From NCBI RefSeq assembly GCF_000020785.1, contig NC_011126.1, positions 682,001 through 746,000 on the forward strand: 64,000 nucleotides of DNA, read 5' to 3'. Below the pieces are notes generated by a model. The model did not search any database, was not told the DNA's origin, and was given only the letters and a program-made list of their open reading frames with translations. Origin of the DNA: Hydrogenobaculum sp. Y04AAS1. GTDB lineage: Bacteria > Aquificota > Aquificia > Aquificales > Aquificaceae. Shown here piece by piece: positions 9,743 through 17,987 of this stretch. Positions within the stretch are counted from its first letter, which is position 1, and each line of letters begins with the position of its first letter. Both the position numbers and the translations under genes were made by a program.

Positions 9743-10369
9743 ATGATAAAGAAAGTTTTTGAAAAACCTTTAAACTTTTTAGAAACTATACTTTTTTTGG
9801 ATTTTATAAAAGGTATGTCTGTCACTATCAAACAGGCATTTACAAAGACTATAACTACTCATTATCCTTATGAAAAATTGACACCTCCCAAAAGATTTAG
9901 GGGATTTTTTGGCCACAAAACGGTAAACGGTTTAGAACCTCAGCCGGCTTTCGATGAGTGGGTAGAAAGAATGAAGATAGAGCCTCGTCCAGGCAAGTCA
10001 AGATGTGTTGTATGCTATTTATGTAAAAAAGCTTGTCCAGTACCAGACTTATTTGAGATAGATGGTCAAAAACTTGAAAACGGTAAAAAAGTCGTATCTG
10101 TATTCAACATGAACCTTATGCTTTGCACATTTTGTGGTTTGTGCGTGGATGCTTGCCCAGTAGATTGTTTATTCCAAAGCGATATACACGAAACAGCTTC
10201 TTTTTCAAGAAAAGATTCTATTTTAAACTTAGAAAAGCTTGAAGCTATAGGTAGATCTTGGCAAAACATGAGAGAGCACGAGCTAGACCGTATATGGATA
10301 GACGATGACACTAGACAAGTCCTTTGGAGAGAAAACAAATTAAATCTTAAAAAGGTGGACAATGCTTAA
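9743..10369 (+). CDS. nuoI: NADH-quinone oxidoreductase subunit I (copy 2), two [4Fe-4S] clusters
   Basis: A 208-aa ferredoxin-type subunit. The cluster ligands Cys88, 91, 94, 98 and Cys128, 131, 134, 138 stand exactly where they do in copy 1, with CGLCVDACPVD in the second motif. The N-terminus and the C-terminal 40 residues differ strongly from copy 1, so this is an old duplication. It lies 4 bases after nuoH2 and overlaps nuoJ2 by 8 bases. Confidence 0.95.
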   Translation: MIKKVFEKPLNFLETILFLDFIKGMSVTIKQAFTKTITTHYPYEKLTPPKRFRGFFGHKTVNGLEPQPAFDEWVERMKIEPRPGKSRCVVCYLCKKACPVPDLFEIDGQKLENGKKVVSVFNMNLMLCTFCGLCVDACPVDCLFQSDIHETASFSRKDSILNLEKLEAIGRSWQNMREHELDRIWIDDDTRQVLWRENKLNLKKVDNA

Positions 10370-10883
10370 TCAAATTGCCTTTTATCTATTTGGTGGTATA
10401 AGCATAATATGTGGTTTAGGTGTCGTTAGTGCCTCAAATCCAATATACGTGGTTTTATGGCTTTTAGGAGCTTTAATAGCAATAAGCGGAATATTTTTTA
10501 GCGCTGGTGCTGAACTTTTGGGAGCTCTTCAACTAATGGTTTACGTTGTAGCTATAGCGGTTTTTTACATACTTATCATAACAGCAGTTCCTTGGAGAAA
10601 ACTACATAAAAACGAACAGCACAATAGACTAATAGGCGTTACAGTGCTTCCTTTTATAGCATTACTCTATGTAGAAGCGTTTATAGTAGGAATATCTGGT
10701 GTTTCTATAACTAAAAATAAAATTATAGAAACTATAACAAAAAACTATGGAAATGCTGAGGTAATTGGTATTAAACTATTTAGCACATATTTTTGGGCTT
10801 TTGAGCTCATGTCTGTGCTTTTGCTTATTAGTATGATAGGGGCAATTTTACTTGGTAGAAAAGAGGAGAAAACGTATGATTGA
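10362..10883 (+). CDS. nuoJ: NADH-quinone oxidoreductase subunit J (copy 2)
   Basis: A 173-aa hydrophobic protein with the NuoJ signature LQLMVYVVAIAVFYILII near residues 53-70 and a final helix resembling that of copy 1. It overlaps nuoI2 (8 bases) and nuoK2 (8 bases). Between the fourth and fifth helices the loop is longer than in copy 1 and differs in sequence. Confidence 0.93.
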   Translation: MLNQIAFYLFGGISIICGLGVVSASNPIYVVLWLLGALIAISGIFFSAGAELLGALQLMVYVVAIAVFYILIITAVPWRKLHKNEQHNRLIGVTVLPFIALLYVEAFIVGISGVSITKNKIIETITKNYGNAEVIGIKLFSTYFWAFELMSVLLLISMIGAILLGRKEEKTYD

Positions 10884-11208
10884 AACGATTGCCAGCAAAT
10901 TGTTGGTTCAAAATGTAAGTCAGTATTTTATTTTATCATTTATACTTCTTGGAATAGGACTTTTTGGCATGATGGTTAGAAAAAACCTTATTACCATTCT
11001 AATGTCTTTGGAGTTAGCGTTAAACTCTGTAAATATAGCCTTTGTTGGCATAGATAGGCTAAATCATCTTATAGATGGAGAGATTTTTGCCCTTTTTACA
11101 ATAGCTTTAGCTGCTGCCGAAGCAGCTGTTGGTCTTGGTATTATACTTTCTTTATTTAGATTAAGAAAAGCAGAAAACGTAAACGAAATTATAGATTTGA
11201 AGGGGTAA
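10876..11208 (+). CDS. nuoK: NADH-quinone oxidoreductase subunit K (copy 2)
   Basis: A 110-aa three-helix subunit with the two membrane glutamates at Glu46 (LMSLELALN) and Glu82 (AAAEAAVG). A longer in-frame start exists at 10852, but ATG 10876 has GAGGAG at 10863-10868 in front. Compared with copy 1 it has about 12 extra N-terminal residues. The gap to nuoL2 is two bases, with AAGGGG just before the nuoL2 ATG. Confidence 0.93.
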   Translation: MIETIASKLLVQNVSQYFILSFILLGIGLFGMMVRKNLITILMSLELALNSVNIAFVGIDRLNHLIDGEIFALFTIALAAAEAAVGLGIILSLFRLRKAENVNEIIDLKG

Positions 11209-11210
11209 AG

Positions 11211-12903
11211 ATGCAATCTCTAATACTTCTTTTCCCACTGTTATCTTTTATAACGATAGGACTATTTGGAAGACGTATAGGTGATTTTGCCTCAGGTGTA
11301 ATAAACGCTGGTGCTGGTGTACTGAGCTTTATAGTGGCTCTTATCACCATGCTTTCTATGAAAGGTCCTGAAGATATAGTATTTTACAAATTCTTACCGA
11401 TATCAAACACATCCGTAGACATAGGCATATATATAGATAAGCTATCTATTACCACTACAGTTACGGTTACTTTTGTAGCCAGTGTTATATTTGTATACGC
11501 AATAGGCTATATGAGGTATCTTTTTGGCAACTGGACGTTTAAATTCTTTGCATACTTTAGCTTATTCTTGTTCTCAATGCTTCTTATACTGTTGGGGGAT
11601 TCTCTTATACTTATGTTCTTTGGGTGGGAAGGCGTTGGTCTTGCGTCTTATCTTTTGATAGGGTACTTTCATGAAGAGAAGTTTGCTACAAAGGCAAGCT
11701 TAGAAGCCTTTGTAATGAATAGAATAGGAGACTGGTCTTTTATTTTAGGCATTATATACACCTTTTGGTTGTTTGGGACGTTGTCGTTGCCAAAACTTTT
11801 TGAGAATGCCAGTTATGTTCCTGGTATTACATTAGCAACGCTTCTTCTTTTTGGTGGTGCTGTAGGCAAATCAGGGCAAATACCTCTTCATACCTGGCTT
11901 CCTAACGCAATGGCCGGTCCAACTCCTGTATCAGCTCTTCTACACGCTGCTACAATGGTGGCTGCAGGTGTTTATATGGTGGCGAGACTTTATCCAATAT
12001 TTTCTTTATCTCCGACAACGCTTAGCTACATAACAATAACAGGTGTTGTTACAATGCTTTTCGCGGCTTTGGTAGCTACAGTACACGATGATATAAAAAA
12101 GATAATAGCTTTTTCTACCATGAGCCAGTTGGCAATCATGTTTACAGCCCTTGGTATGAGATTTCCAACAGCAGCTATATTTCATCTTACAACACACGCT
12201 TTCTTTAAAGCTCTTTTATTCTTAGCAGCCGGTGCTGTGATAACAGGGCTTCATCATCATACTCAGAATATATTTGAGATGGGCGGTATCAAGAAATACA
12301 TGCCTATTACATTTGGAGCTTTTATGATAGGTGCTTTAGCACTTTCTGGTTTTCCTCCTTTTGCCGGTTATTTCTCAAAAGATGCCATAGTATCTTTAAT
12401 AATGGATAAAAATACACTTGTAGCTACTTTAATACTCATTACATCTTTGCTTACAGCTTATTACATAACCAGAGAAGCTTTTGTGGTGTTCTTAGGAGAA
12501 GGACACTACCATGAAGAACCTCACGAAGTGGAACCTATAATGAGCTTTCCAATGCTTATACTAAGCTTTTTATCGCTTATGGGTGGGTTTTTGCTTTGGA
12601 ACTATTTCTCCTATATGAATAGTCCTATAGAAGCACCTTTTTCTTTCTTAGCACATTCTATTTATGGTATCACAGTGGCTATAGTAGGCATATCTCTTTC
12701 TTATCTTTTGTATGTCAAAAAGTTTGTGGATCCAAATATCCTTTATGAACTATTTAAACCTATACATACTCTTATGAAGTCCCAGTTTTACACAGAATAT
12801 ATCTATCACAACATAATAGCAAAAGGCTATCTTGTCATATCAAGGCTTGTATATAAAGCAGTAGATCGTATAATAATAGATGGATTTGTGAATGGGGTGG
12901 CAA
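11211..12903 (+). repeat. 1.69-kb near-identical direct repeat, copy B (5' part of nuoL2)
   Basis: Partner of 1711-3403 at an offset of exactly 9500 bases. The region upstream of the ATG and the region after codon 564 show no comparable identity. Recombination between the two copies would delete or duplicate a 9.5-kb unit (nuoL1 through nuoK2). Confidence 0.95.
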
Positions 12904-13049
12904 GTGCTACGTCAAATTACGGTAAACCCATTAGTAGGCTTCAGAATGGTAAGTTAAATTACTACGCTTTGTATATGCTTTATGGTGTTCTTGGTGTATT
13001 TTTGCTTTTAATCTTAGTAATCTTAAAAGGGGGTATACTGAATGGCTAG
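11211..13049 (+). CDS. nuoL: NADH-quinone oxidoreductase subunit L (copy 2), antiporter-like
   Basis: A 612-aa antiporter-like subunit. Residues 1-564 are identical to NuoL1 except Val542 for Ala542. The C-terminus is different: 48 residues with RLQNGKLNYYALYML and one final hydrophobic helix, against 69 residues in copy 1. The RLQNGKLNYYA-type ending is common in NuoL, so this copy may carry the native tail. It overlaps nuoM2 by 8 bases. Key residues (Glu in GWEGVGL, Lys in YFSKDA) are intact. Confidence 0.95.
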   Translation: MQSLILLFPLLSFITIGLFGRRIGDFASGVINAGAGVLSFIVALITMLSMKGPEDIVFYKFLPISNTSVDIGIYIDKLSITTTVTVTFVASVIFVYAIGYMRYLFGNWTFKFFAYFSLFLFSMLLILLGDSLILMFFGWEGVGLASYLLIGYFHEEKFATKASLEAFVMNRIGDWSFILGIIYTFWLFGTLSLPKLFENASYVPGITLATLLLFGGAVGKSGQIPLHTWLPNAMAGPTPVSALLHAATMVAAGVYMVARLYPIFSLSPTTLSYITITGVVTMLFAALVATVHDDIKKIIAFSTMSQLAIMFTALGMRFPTAAIFHLTTHAFFKALLFLAAGAVITGLHHHTQNIFEMGGIKKYMPITFGAFMIGALALSGFPPFAGYFSKDAIVSLIMDKNTLVATLILITSLLTAYYITREAFVVFLGEGHYHEEPHEVEPIMSFPMLILSFLSLMGGFLLWNYFSYMNSPIEAPFSFLAHSIYGITVAIVGISLSYLLYVKKFVDPNILYELFKPIHTLMKSQFYTEYIYHNIIAKGYLVISRLVYKAVDRIIIDGFVNGVASATSNYGKPISRLQNGKLNYYALYMLYGVLGVFLLLILVILKGGILNG

Positions 13050-14520
13050 TCTTCTCAACATCGCTATATTTTTACCTTTGGTGGGCGCTTTTATAGTGTC
13101 TCTTTTCAGAAATGAGTGGCTTACTAAGGTAGTGTCTATAGCAATATCAGGGGTCGTTTTTGCTTTAAGCGTTATACTACTTGTTAACTTTAATCCAAAT
13201 ACTCACCATTTTCTTTATAGGACCACTGTACCATGGATATCATCCCTTGGTATAAATTACGATGTTGGCTTAGATGGGCTTGGCGTATCTTTGTTTACTC
13301 TCACCGCTCTTATATTTTTTACAGTTTTTATATGGGCTATAAAAGTAAAGGAAAAACCGAATCTCTTTTACGCATTGTTTCTAATACTCGAAACCACTTG
13401 TCTTGGCACGTTCTCTGCCCTTGATCTATTCTTGTTTTACCTTTTTTGGGAAGGAATGCTAGTTCCTATGTACTTCATAATAGGTTTTTGGGGACATGAT
13501 AGAAAAATCTACGCTGCCAACAAATTCTTTATATACACATTTTTCGGTAGCTTATTTTTACTGCTTGGTTTAGCCACAATGATAGTTTATGGTTATTTCA
13601 TAAGCGGTCATATATCTTTTGAATATGATTTTCACAGACACATAGCTTATCCTCTCTGGCTTCAAATAATACTTTTTGTGCTTTTTGGTATAGGTTTTGC
13701 AGTGAAAGTACCTATGTGGCCTGTCCACACATGGCTTCCAGATGCTCACGTAGAAGCTCCTACGGCTGGTTCAGTAGTTTTAGCGGGTGTTTTGCTAAAA
13801 ATGGGTACTTTTGGCTTTGTAAGATACTCTCTTCCACTTTTCCCACAAGCTTCCAAAATATTTATTCCTGTAATGTTTGTGCTTAGTATAATAGCCATTA
13901 TTTACGCTGCTATGATGGCTATATCTCAAACAAACATAAAGAAGTTAATAGCCTATTCTTCAATCAGCCACATGGGAATGGTGACTCTTGGAACATTTGC
14001 CCTTTCCGTAAGCGCTATAAACGGGGCTTCTTATATGATGATAGCTCACGGACTTAGCTCCGCAGCCCTATTTTATGCAGCCGGTTTTATATACGATAGA
14101 TTTCACTCTTACGAGATGTCGGATTTAGGCGGTATAGCCAAATATCTTCCAAACTTTGCTATTTTATTTATGATAAGTGGTTTGGCGTCTATAGGGCTTC
14201 CTGGTTTCTCTGGCTTTGTTTCTGAGTTTTTAATACTACTTGGCACTTTCAAATATTTCCCAATGTGGGCTATTGTTGCTGGTGTAGGAATGGTGCTTGG
14301 CGCAGCATATTTCTTGTATATGTATAAGAATGTAATGCTTGAATCTGCCTCTTTACCAGAATCTAAAATCCAAAAACTTCAACATACAATGGACTTGGAG
14401 CTTCACCACATAATACCTTTTGTTCTAATACTTTTTGGGGCTTTTATTATGGGAATTATGCCATATAACTTTGTTAACATAGTCTCTCAAACATCAAAGC
14501 TTATTTTAGGGAGATTTTAA
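13042..14520 (+). CDS. nuoM: NADH-quinone oxidoreductase subunit M (copy 2), antiporter-like
   Basis: A 492-aa antiporter-like subunit. It carries the helix-5 Glu137 (FWEGMLVPMYFIIG), VHTWLPDAHVEAPTAGSVVLAG, and GLPGFSGFVSEF with Glu395, the usual late-helix acidic residue. In contrast, copy 1 has Lys at that place. It overlaps nuoL2 by 8 bases and shares one base with nuoN2. This copy looks like a standard NuoM. Confidence 0.95.
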   Translation: MASLLNIAIFLPLVGAFIVSLFRNEWLTKVVSIAISGVVFALSVILLVNFNPNTHHFLYRTTVPWISSLGINYDVGLDGLGVSLFTLTALIFFTVFIWAIKVKEKPNLFYALFLILETTCLGTFSALDLFLFYLFWEGMLVPMYFIIGFWGHDRKIYAANKFFIYTFFGSLFLLLGLATMIVYGYFISGHISFEYDFHRHIAYPLWLQIILFVLFGIGFAVKVPMWPVHTWLPDAHVEAPTAGSVVLAGVLLKMGTFGFVRYSLPLFPQASKIFIPVMFVLSIIAIIYAAMMAISQTNIKKLIAYSSISHMGMVTLGTFALSVSAINGASYMMIAHGLSSAALFYAAGFIYDRFHSYEMSDLGGIAKYLPNFAILFMISGLASIGLPGFSGFVSEFLILLGTFKYFPMWAIVAGVGMVLGAAYFLYMYKNVMLESASLPESKIQKLQHTMDLELHHIIPFVLILFGAFIMGIMPYNFVNIVSQTSKLILGRF

Positions 14521-15914
14521 TGAAGGCATTGTATCCTGACATCATCACAACCGTAGGCATAATATTTTTGATAATTTTAGAACTATTCTTACCAAGCTTT
14601 GACCTTATAGGTTTTCTCGGGTTTTTAATAAGCTTTATAAGCGGCGTGCTGGCTATTAAATACTCGTTGGCAGGATATCGTTTCAATGAATGGCTGCTTG
14701 ATATAAATGCTTTCTCTTTACTTTTAAAAGGTGTAATGTATATATTAACATCTTTTGTGATATTTAGTTCTGTAAGTTTTTTCAAAAGCAAAAAAACTTT
14801 CGTAGAAAATGTATATACGTTTCTTCTTATTTCTTTAGGTCTTTCGATAATGGTATCTTCTAAAAATCTGGCAGTAATATTGGCTGGACTAGAGCTTGCA
14901 TCTATATCCATGTATATATCCGTTGGTATGTTAAGGGATGACTACATATCCAAAGAAGCATCTTTTAAATATCTTGTGCTTGGGAGCATGACTACCGCAT
15001 TCTTTGGTATTGGAAGCGCCTTTTATATAGGGGCTACTTCTCATCTTGATATTATAAGTGTATCCGTTAACCATAACACCGCTTTTGCTTTGGCATCTTT
15101 GTTTTTGTTTGTAGCTTTTGCTTTAAAAGTATCAGCCGCGCCCTTTCATTTCTGGACGCCTGACGCTTACGAAGGAGCTCCTACTTCTAACACAGCCTTT
15201 ATATCTACAGTTCCAAAAATAGGATTTTATGCGGTTTTATTTTTGTTGGCAAGTTATATATTCCCTGTAACCAACAATTTTAGCTATATAGTAGGTATTG
15301 TAGGTGTTATATCAATGTTTTGGGGAAACTTGGTAGCTTACGCTCAAAATTCTGCCAAAAGGATGTTGGCTTATTCTTCAATAGGTCATGCCGGTTATTT
15401 CCTTATAGGTTTTTCAAGATATAATCCGCTATCAGTAAGCTCCACAATATTTTATGTGATAGTTTACGCTTTTGCTACAGCAGGTGCTTTTTTGGTGCTT
15501 TCTATACTTGAAAAAAACCAATCGTGGACCCATGACATGAGCAACTACAGAGCCCTTTATAAAAGAAGTCCCTTTTTGGCAACCGCTTTAGCCTTATTTT
15601 TGTTTGCATTAATAGGTATACCACCTTTTGCTACTTTTGTAGGTAAGTTAGGTATTTTTTTAGGTCTTGTAAATTCCAACGCTTGGTTTTTTGCTATTTT
15701 GTTTGTTATAGGTAGTATTATAGCTGCCGGTTATTATTTAAAATTAATCGTTTATATGTTTTTTAAAGAACCTGCTACGAAGGACAACATGTCGTTGTCG
15801 CTTAACTTATTTGATACAATAGGAATTAGCGCTTTTCTTATAATTGTTTTTTTCTTTGGAATTTTCCCAAACATATTGTTTGATATAATATTAAAAGATA
15901 TGTTTCATGGGTAA
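14520..15914 (+). CDS. nuoN: NADH-quinone oxidoreductase subunit N (copy 2), antiporter-like
   Basis: A 464-aa antiporter-like subunit, the last nuo gene here. Visible motifs are AGLELASISMYI (helix-5 Glu), PFHFWTPDAYEGAPTSNTAF and GIPPFATFVGKLGIF with the late-helix Lys. The ATG overlaps the nuoM2 stop by one base. The gene overlaps gmk by 8 bases, so the housekeeping genes downstream appear to be read from the nuo transcript. Confidence 0.94.
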   Translation: MKALYPDIITTVGIIFLIILELFLPSFDLIGFLGFLISFISGVLAIKYSLAGYRFNEWLLDINAFSLLLKGVMYILTSFVIFSSVSFFKSKKTFVENVYTFLLISLGLSIMVSSKNLAVILAGLELASISMYISVGMLRDDYISKEASFKYLVLGSMTTAFFGIGSAFYIGATSHLDIISVSVNHNTAFALASLFLFVAFALKVSAAPFHFWTPDAYEGAPTSNTAFISTVPKIGFYAVLFLLASYIFPVTNNFSYIVGIVGVISMFWGNLVAYAQNSAKRMLAYSSIGHAGYFLIGFSRYNPLSVSSTIFYVIVYAFATAGAFLVLSILEKNQSWTHDMSNYRALYKRSPFLATALALFLFALIGIPPFATFVGKLGIFLGLVNSNAWFFAILFVIGSIIAAGYYLKLIVYMFFKEPATKDNMSLSLNLFDTIGISAFLIIVFFFGIFPNILFDIILKDMFHG

Positions 15915-16557
15915 CATTGTAGTATTGTCTGCACCATCTGGAGCTGGTAAAACCACCATAGCCTATAAACTTTTAGAAGAGCTTAAAACGCTTAAAAGGG
16001 TAATTACTGCAACCACAAGACCAAAAAGGGCCAACGAAAAAGACGGTATAGATTATATCTTTTTATCTGAGCAAGAGTTTAAAAGTATGATAGAAAACAA
16101 CGAATTTGTTGAATATGCGAACGTTTACGGTTATTACTATGGAACTCCTATAAAAAGCATTAAAAATCTTATAGAAAAAGGATACGATGCTTTACTCGTA
16201 ATAGATGTACAAGGCGCTAAAAATATAAAAAAACTTTTCCCTTCTTCTCTTTTGATATTTTTAATGCCTCCCTCTTTGGAAGAGCTTTATGCAAGATTTA
16301 AAAATAGAGGCTTTGAAGATCAAAACGCTTTAAATAGAATTGAAGCCGCAAAAAGCGAGATATCTTGTGCCAAGTATTTTGATTTTATTGTAGTAAATAG
16401 ATACGTGGATGAGACTGTAAATATGATTAAATCTATTATTTATTGCAACAAATCAAGAAGAGAATACTTTTTAGAGCACAAAGACCACATAGGAAATGAT
16501 ATAATAAATATTTTAGAAGGAGGTAAGTGTAATGTCTTCGAGACCAAAGATTTATGA
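15907..16557 (+). CDS. gmk: Guanylate kinase
   Basis: A 216-aa kinase that converts GMP to GDP with ATP. The P-loop APSGAGKTT (residues 8-16), the GMP-binding TTRPKRANEKDGIDYIF segment and the VIDVQGAKNIK segment are all present. The length is normal for bacterial Gmk. The start lies inside the nuoN2 end and the 3' end overlaps rpoZ by 26 bases. The gmk-rpoZ pairing is common in bacteria. Confidence 0.95.
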   Translation: MGNIVVLSAPSGAGKTTIAYKLLEELKTLKRVITATTRPKRANEKDGIDYIFLSEQEFKSMIENNEFVEYANVYGYYYGTPIKSIKNLIEKGYDALLVIDVQGAKNIKKLFPSSLLIFLMPPSLEELYARFKNRGFEDQNALNRIEAAKSEISCAKYFDFIVVNRYVDETVNMIKSIIYCNKSRREYFLEHKDHIGNDIINILEGGKCNVFETKDL

Positions 16558-16759
16558 AGCCCTTAAAAAAGTTAACAACAAATACGAGCTTGTACATGCA
16601 GCTGTTAAATATACAGAAAAATTAATGCAAGAAGACGATAGCTCTTTTATAAGAGGAAAAAGAGAGCTTATCAAAAAAACATTCTTTGCTATAAACAGGC
16701 TTGCAGATAGCGACATGGAAATAAAAATAACAGAAGAAAATGAAGAAATACATAGCTGA
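16532..16759 (+). CDS. rpoZ: RNA polymerase omega subunit
   Basis: A 75-aa protein. The NKYELVHAAVKYTEKL stretch matches the N-terminal helix of omega (the N.(F/Y)ELV..A..RA type motif), and the following acidic C-terminus is usual. Omega helps fold and assemble the beta' subunit. The assignment rests on this short motif plus position behind gmk. The start is preceded by GGAGGTAAGTGTA at about 16519-16531. The last 20 bases overlap the next gene. Confidence 0.82.
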   Translation: MSSRPKIYEALKKVNNKYELVHAAVKYTEKLMQEDDSSFIRGKRELIKKTFFAINRLADSDMEIKITEENEEIHS

Positions 16760-17987
16760 TATAATCCATGAACAATTAAAAAACGGTGCGAAAGTATATA
16801 TAAGGAAAAGACCCGATGTAGAATCCGTTTCCATCCAGGTTTGGTTTAGTGTGGGTTCGTCTTATGAGGATTACAAAGAAAAAGGCATGGCTCACTTCCT
16901 TGAACACATGCTTTTCAATGGTTCAGAAAAGTATGAATATGGAGAATTGGACGTTTTAGTAGAAGGGTTGGGAGGCCAAATAAACGCTGCCACTTCAAAA
17001 GATTTTACATATTATTATATAAACATATCATCTAACTACCTTAAACAGGCCGTAGATATATTAGAAAGTCTCACTTTAAGGGCTAAATTAGAAGAAGATA
17101 TGATTGAAAAGGAAAAACCCATCGTAATAGAAGAGCTAAAAAGAGGAATGGATAGCCCAATAAATAGATTTTTTGAACGTTTTGATAGGCTTTTTTATAA
17201 AGTATCAAACTATATGTATCCAATTATTGGTTATGAAGAGACTATAAAAAACTTTAACAAAGATATGCTTCTTGATTTTTACAACTCATATTACCAACCT
17301 TTAAATATGACACTAAGCGTTTCTGGTAATCTTTCAGATCAAGATATAAGTTTTATATACGAACTATTTTCTCAAAAGCCCAAAAACAATACTAGACCTT
17401 CTATATATGTACCTGAACCGCCAAAGAAGTTTCCAAGAAAAGAAGTTTTAGAAGATCCTATGATAGATAGAACCTATTACGCTATAGGCTGGGATACTCC
17501 AGCTATAGGTGAAAAAATATATTATCCCTTTGTGGTATTTGATCAGATACTATCTGGTGGTAAAACTTCACTTATGCATAACGAGATAAAAGAAAAGGGT
17601 ATAGTTTATTCTTTTTCCTGTCAGGACGGTGCTCACAAGCAAGATAACAACTACACAATTTTTGCAATAACTGACTATAATAAAGTAGATACTTTTAAAA
17701 ATAAAGTGTTTGAGCTTTTAGAAAAAATATCTCATCTAAAAGATGAAGACATACAAAAAGCTAAAAATAAAATATTAAACCAAGAAGATTTTGTATTGGA
17801 AAATCCTGAATCTGAAGCGGATTTAATGGGATTTTCTTCTGCGGTAGTAAAGGATATAAGCTATTTTAAATATTTCAAAAGCAACATAGATAACGTAGAT
17901 AAAAATGATATATTAAGGCTTTTAGATAGGTATTTCAAAGACGATATTTACGTTGAACTTATTATGCATCCTAAGGAGAGTTTATGA
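16740..17987 (+). CDS. M16-family zinc peptidase
   Basis: A 415-aa protein of the insulinase/processing-peptidase family. The inverted zinc motif HFLEH gives His52, Glu55 and His56, and the distal Glu lies in the EKPIVIEELKRG region. One active half plus the inactive C-terminal half (about residues 160-400, with the GGKTSLMHNEIKEKG segment) is the standard single-chain length. The substrate cannot be read from sequence; bacterial members degrade peptides or process secreted proteins. No signal peptide is evident. It overlaps rpoZ by 20 bases and the next gene by 4. Confidence 0.9.
   Translation: MKKYIADIIHEQLKNGAKVYIRKRPDVESVSIQVWFSVGSSYEDYKEKGMAHFLEHMLFNGSEKYEYGELDVLVEGLGGQINAATSKDFTYYYINISSNYLKQAVDILESLTLRAKLEEDMIEKEKPIVIEELKRGMDSPINRFFERFDRLFYKVSNYMYPIIGYEETIKNFNKDMLLDFYNSYYQPLNMTLSVSGNLSDQDISFIYELFSQKPKNNTRPSIYVPEPPKKFPRKEVLEDPMIDRTYYAIGWDTPAIGEKIYYPFVVFDQILSGGKTSLMHNEIKEKGIVYSFSCQDGAHKQDNNYTIFAITDYNKVDTFKNKVFELLEKISHLKDEDIQKAKNKILNQEDFVLENPESEADLMGFSSAVVKDISYFKYFKSNIDNVDKNDILRLLDRYFKDDIYVELIMHPKESL

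Noticed and set aside
1711-12903. nuoL duplication as an insertion sequence or composite transposon
   Set aside because: No transposase, terminal inverted repeats or target duplications; the repeat is a coding segment in the same operon position in each nuo set.
1711-12903. nuoL duplication as an assembly artefact
   Set aside because: The copies differ at 11 positions and have distinct tails and unique flanks that fit their own operons, so a simple collapse or misjoin is unlikely, although long reads would settle it.
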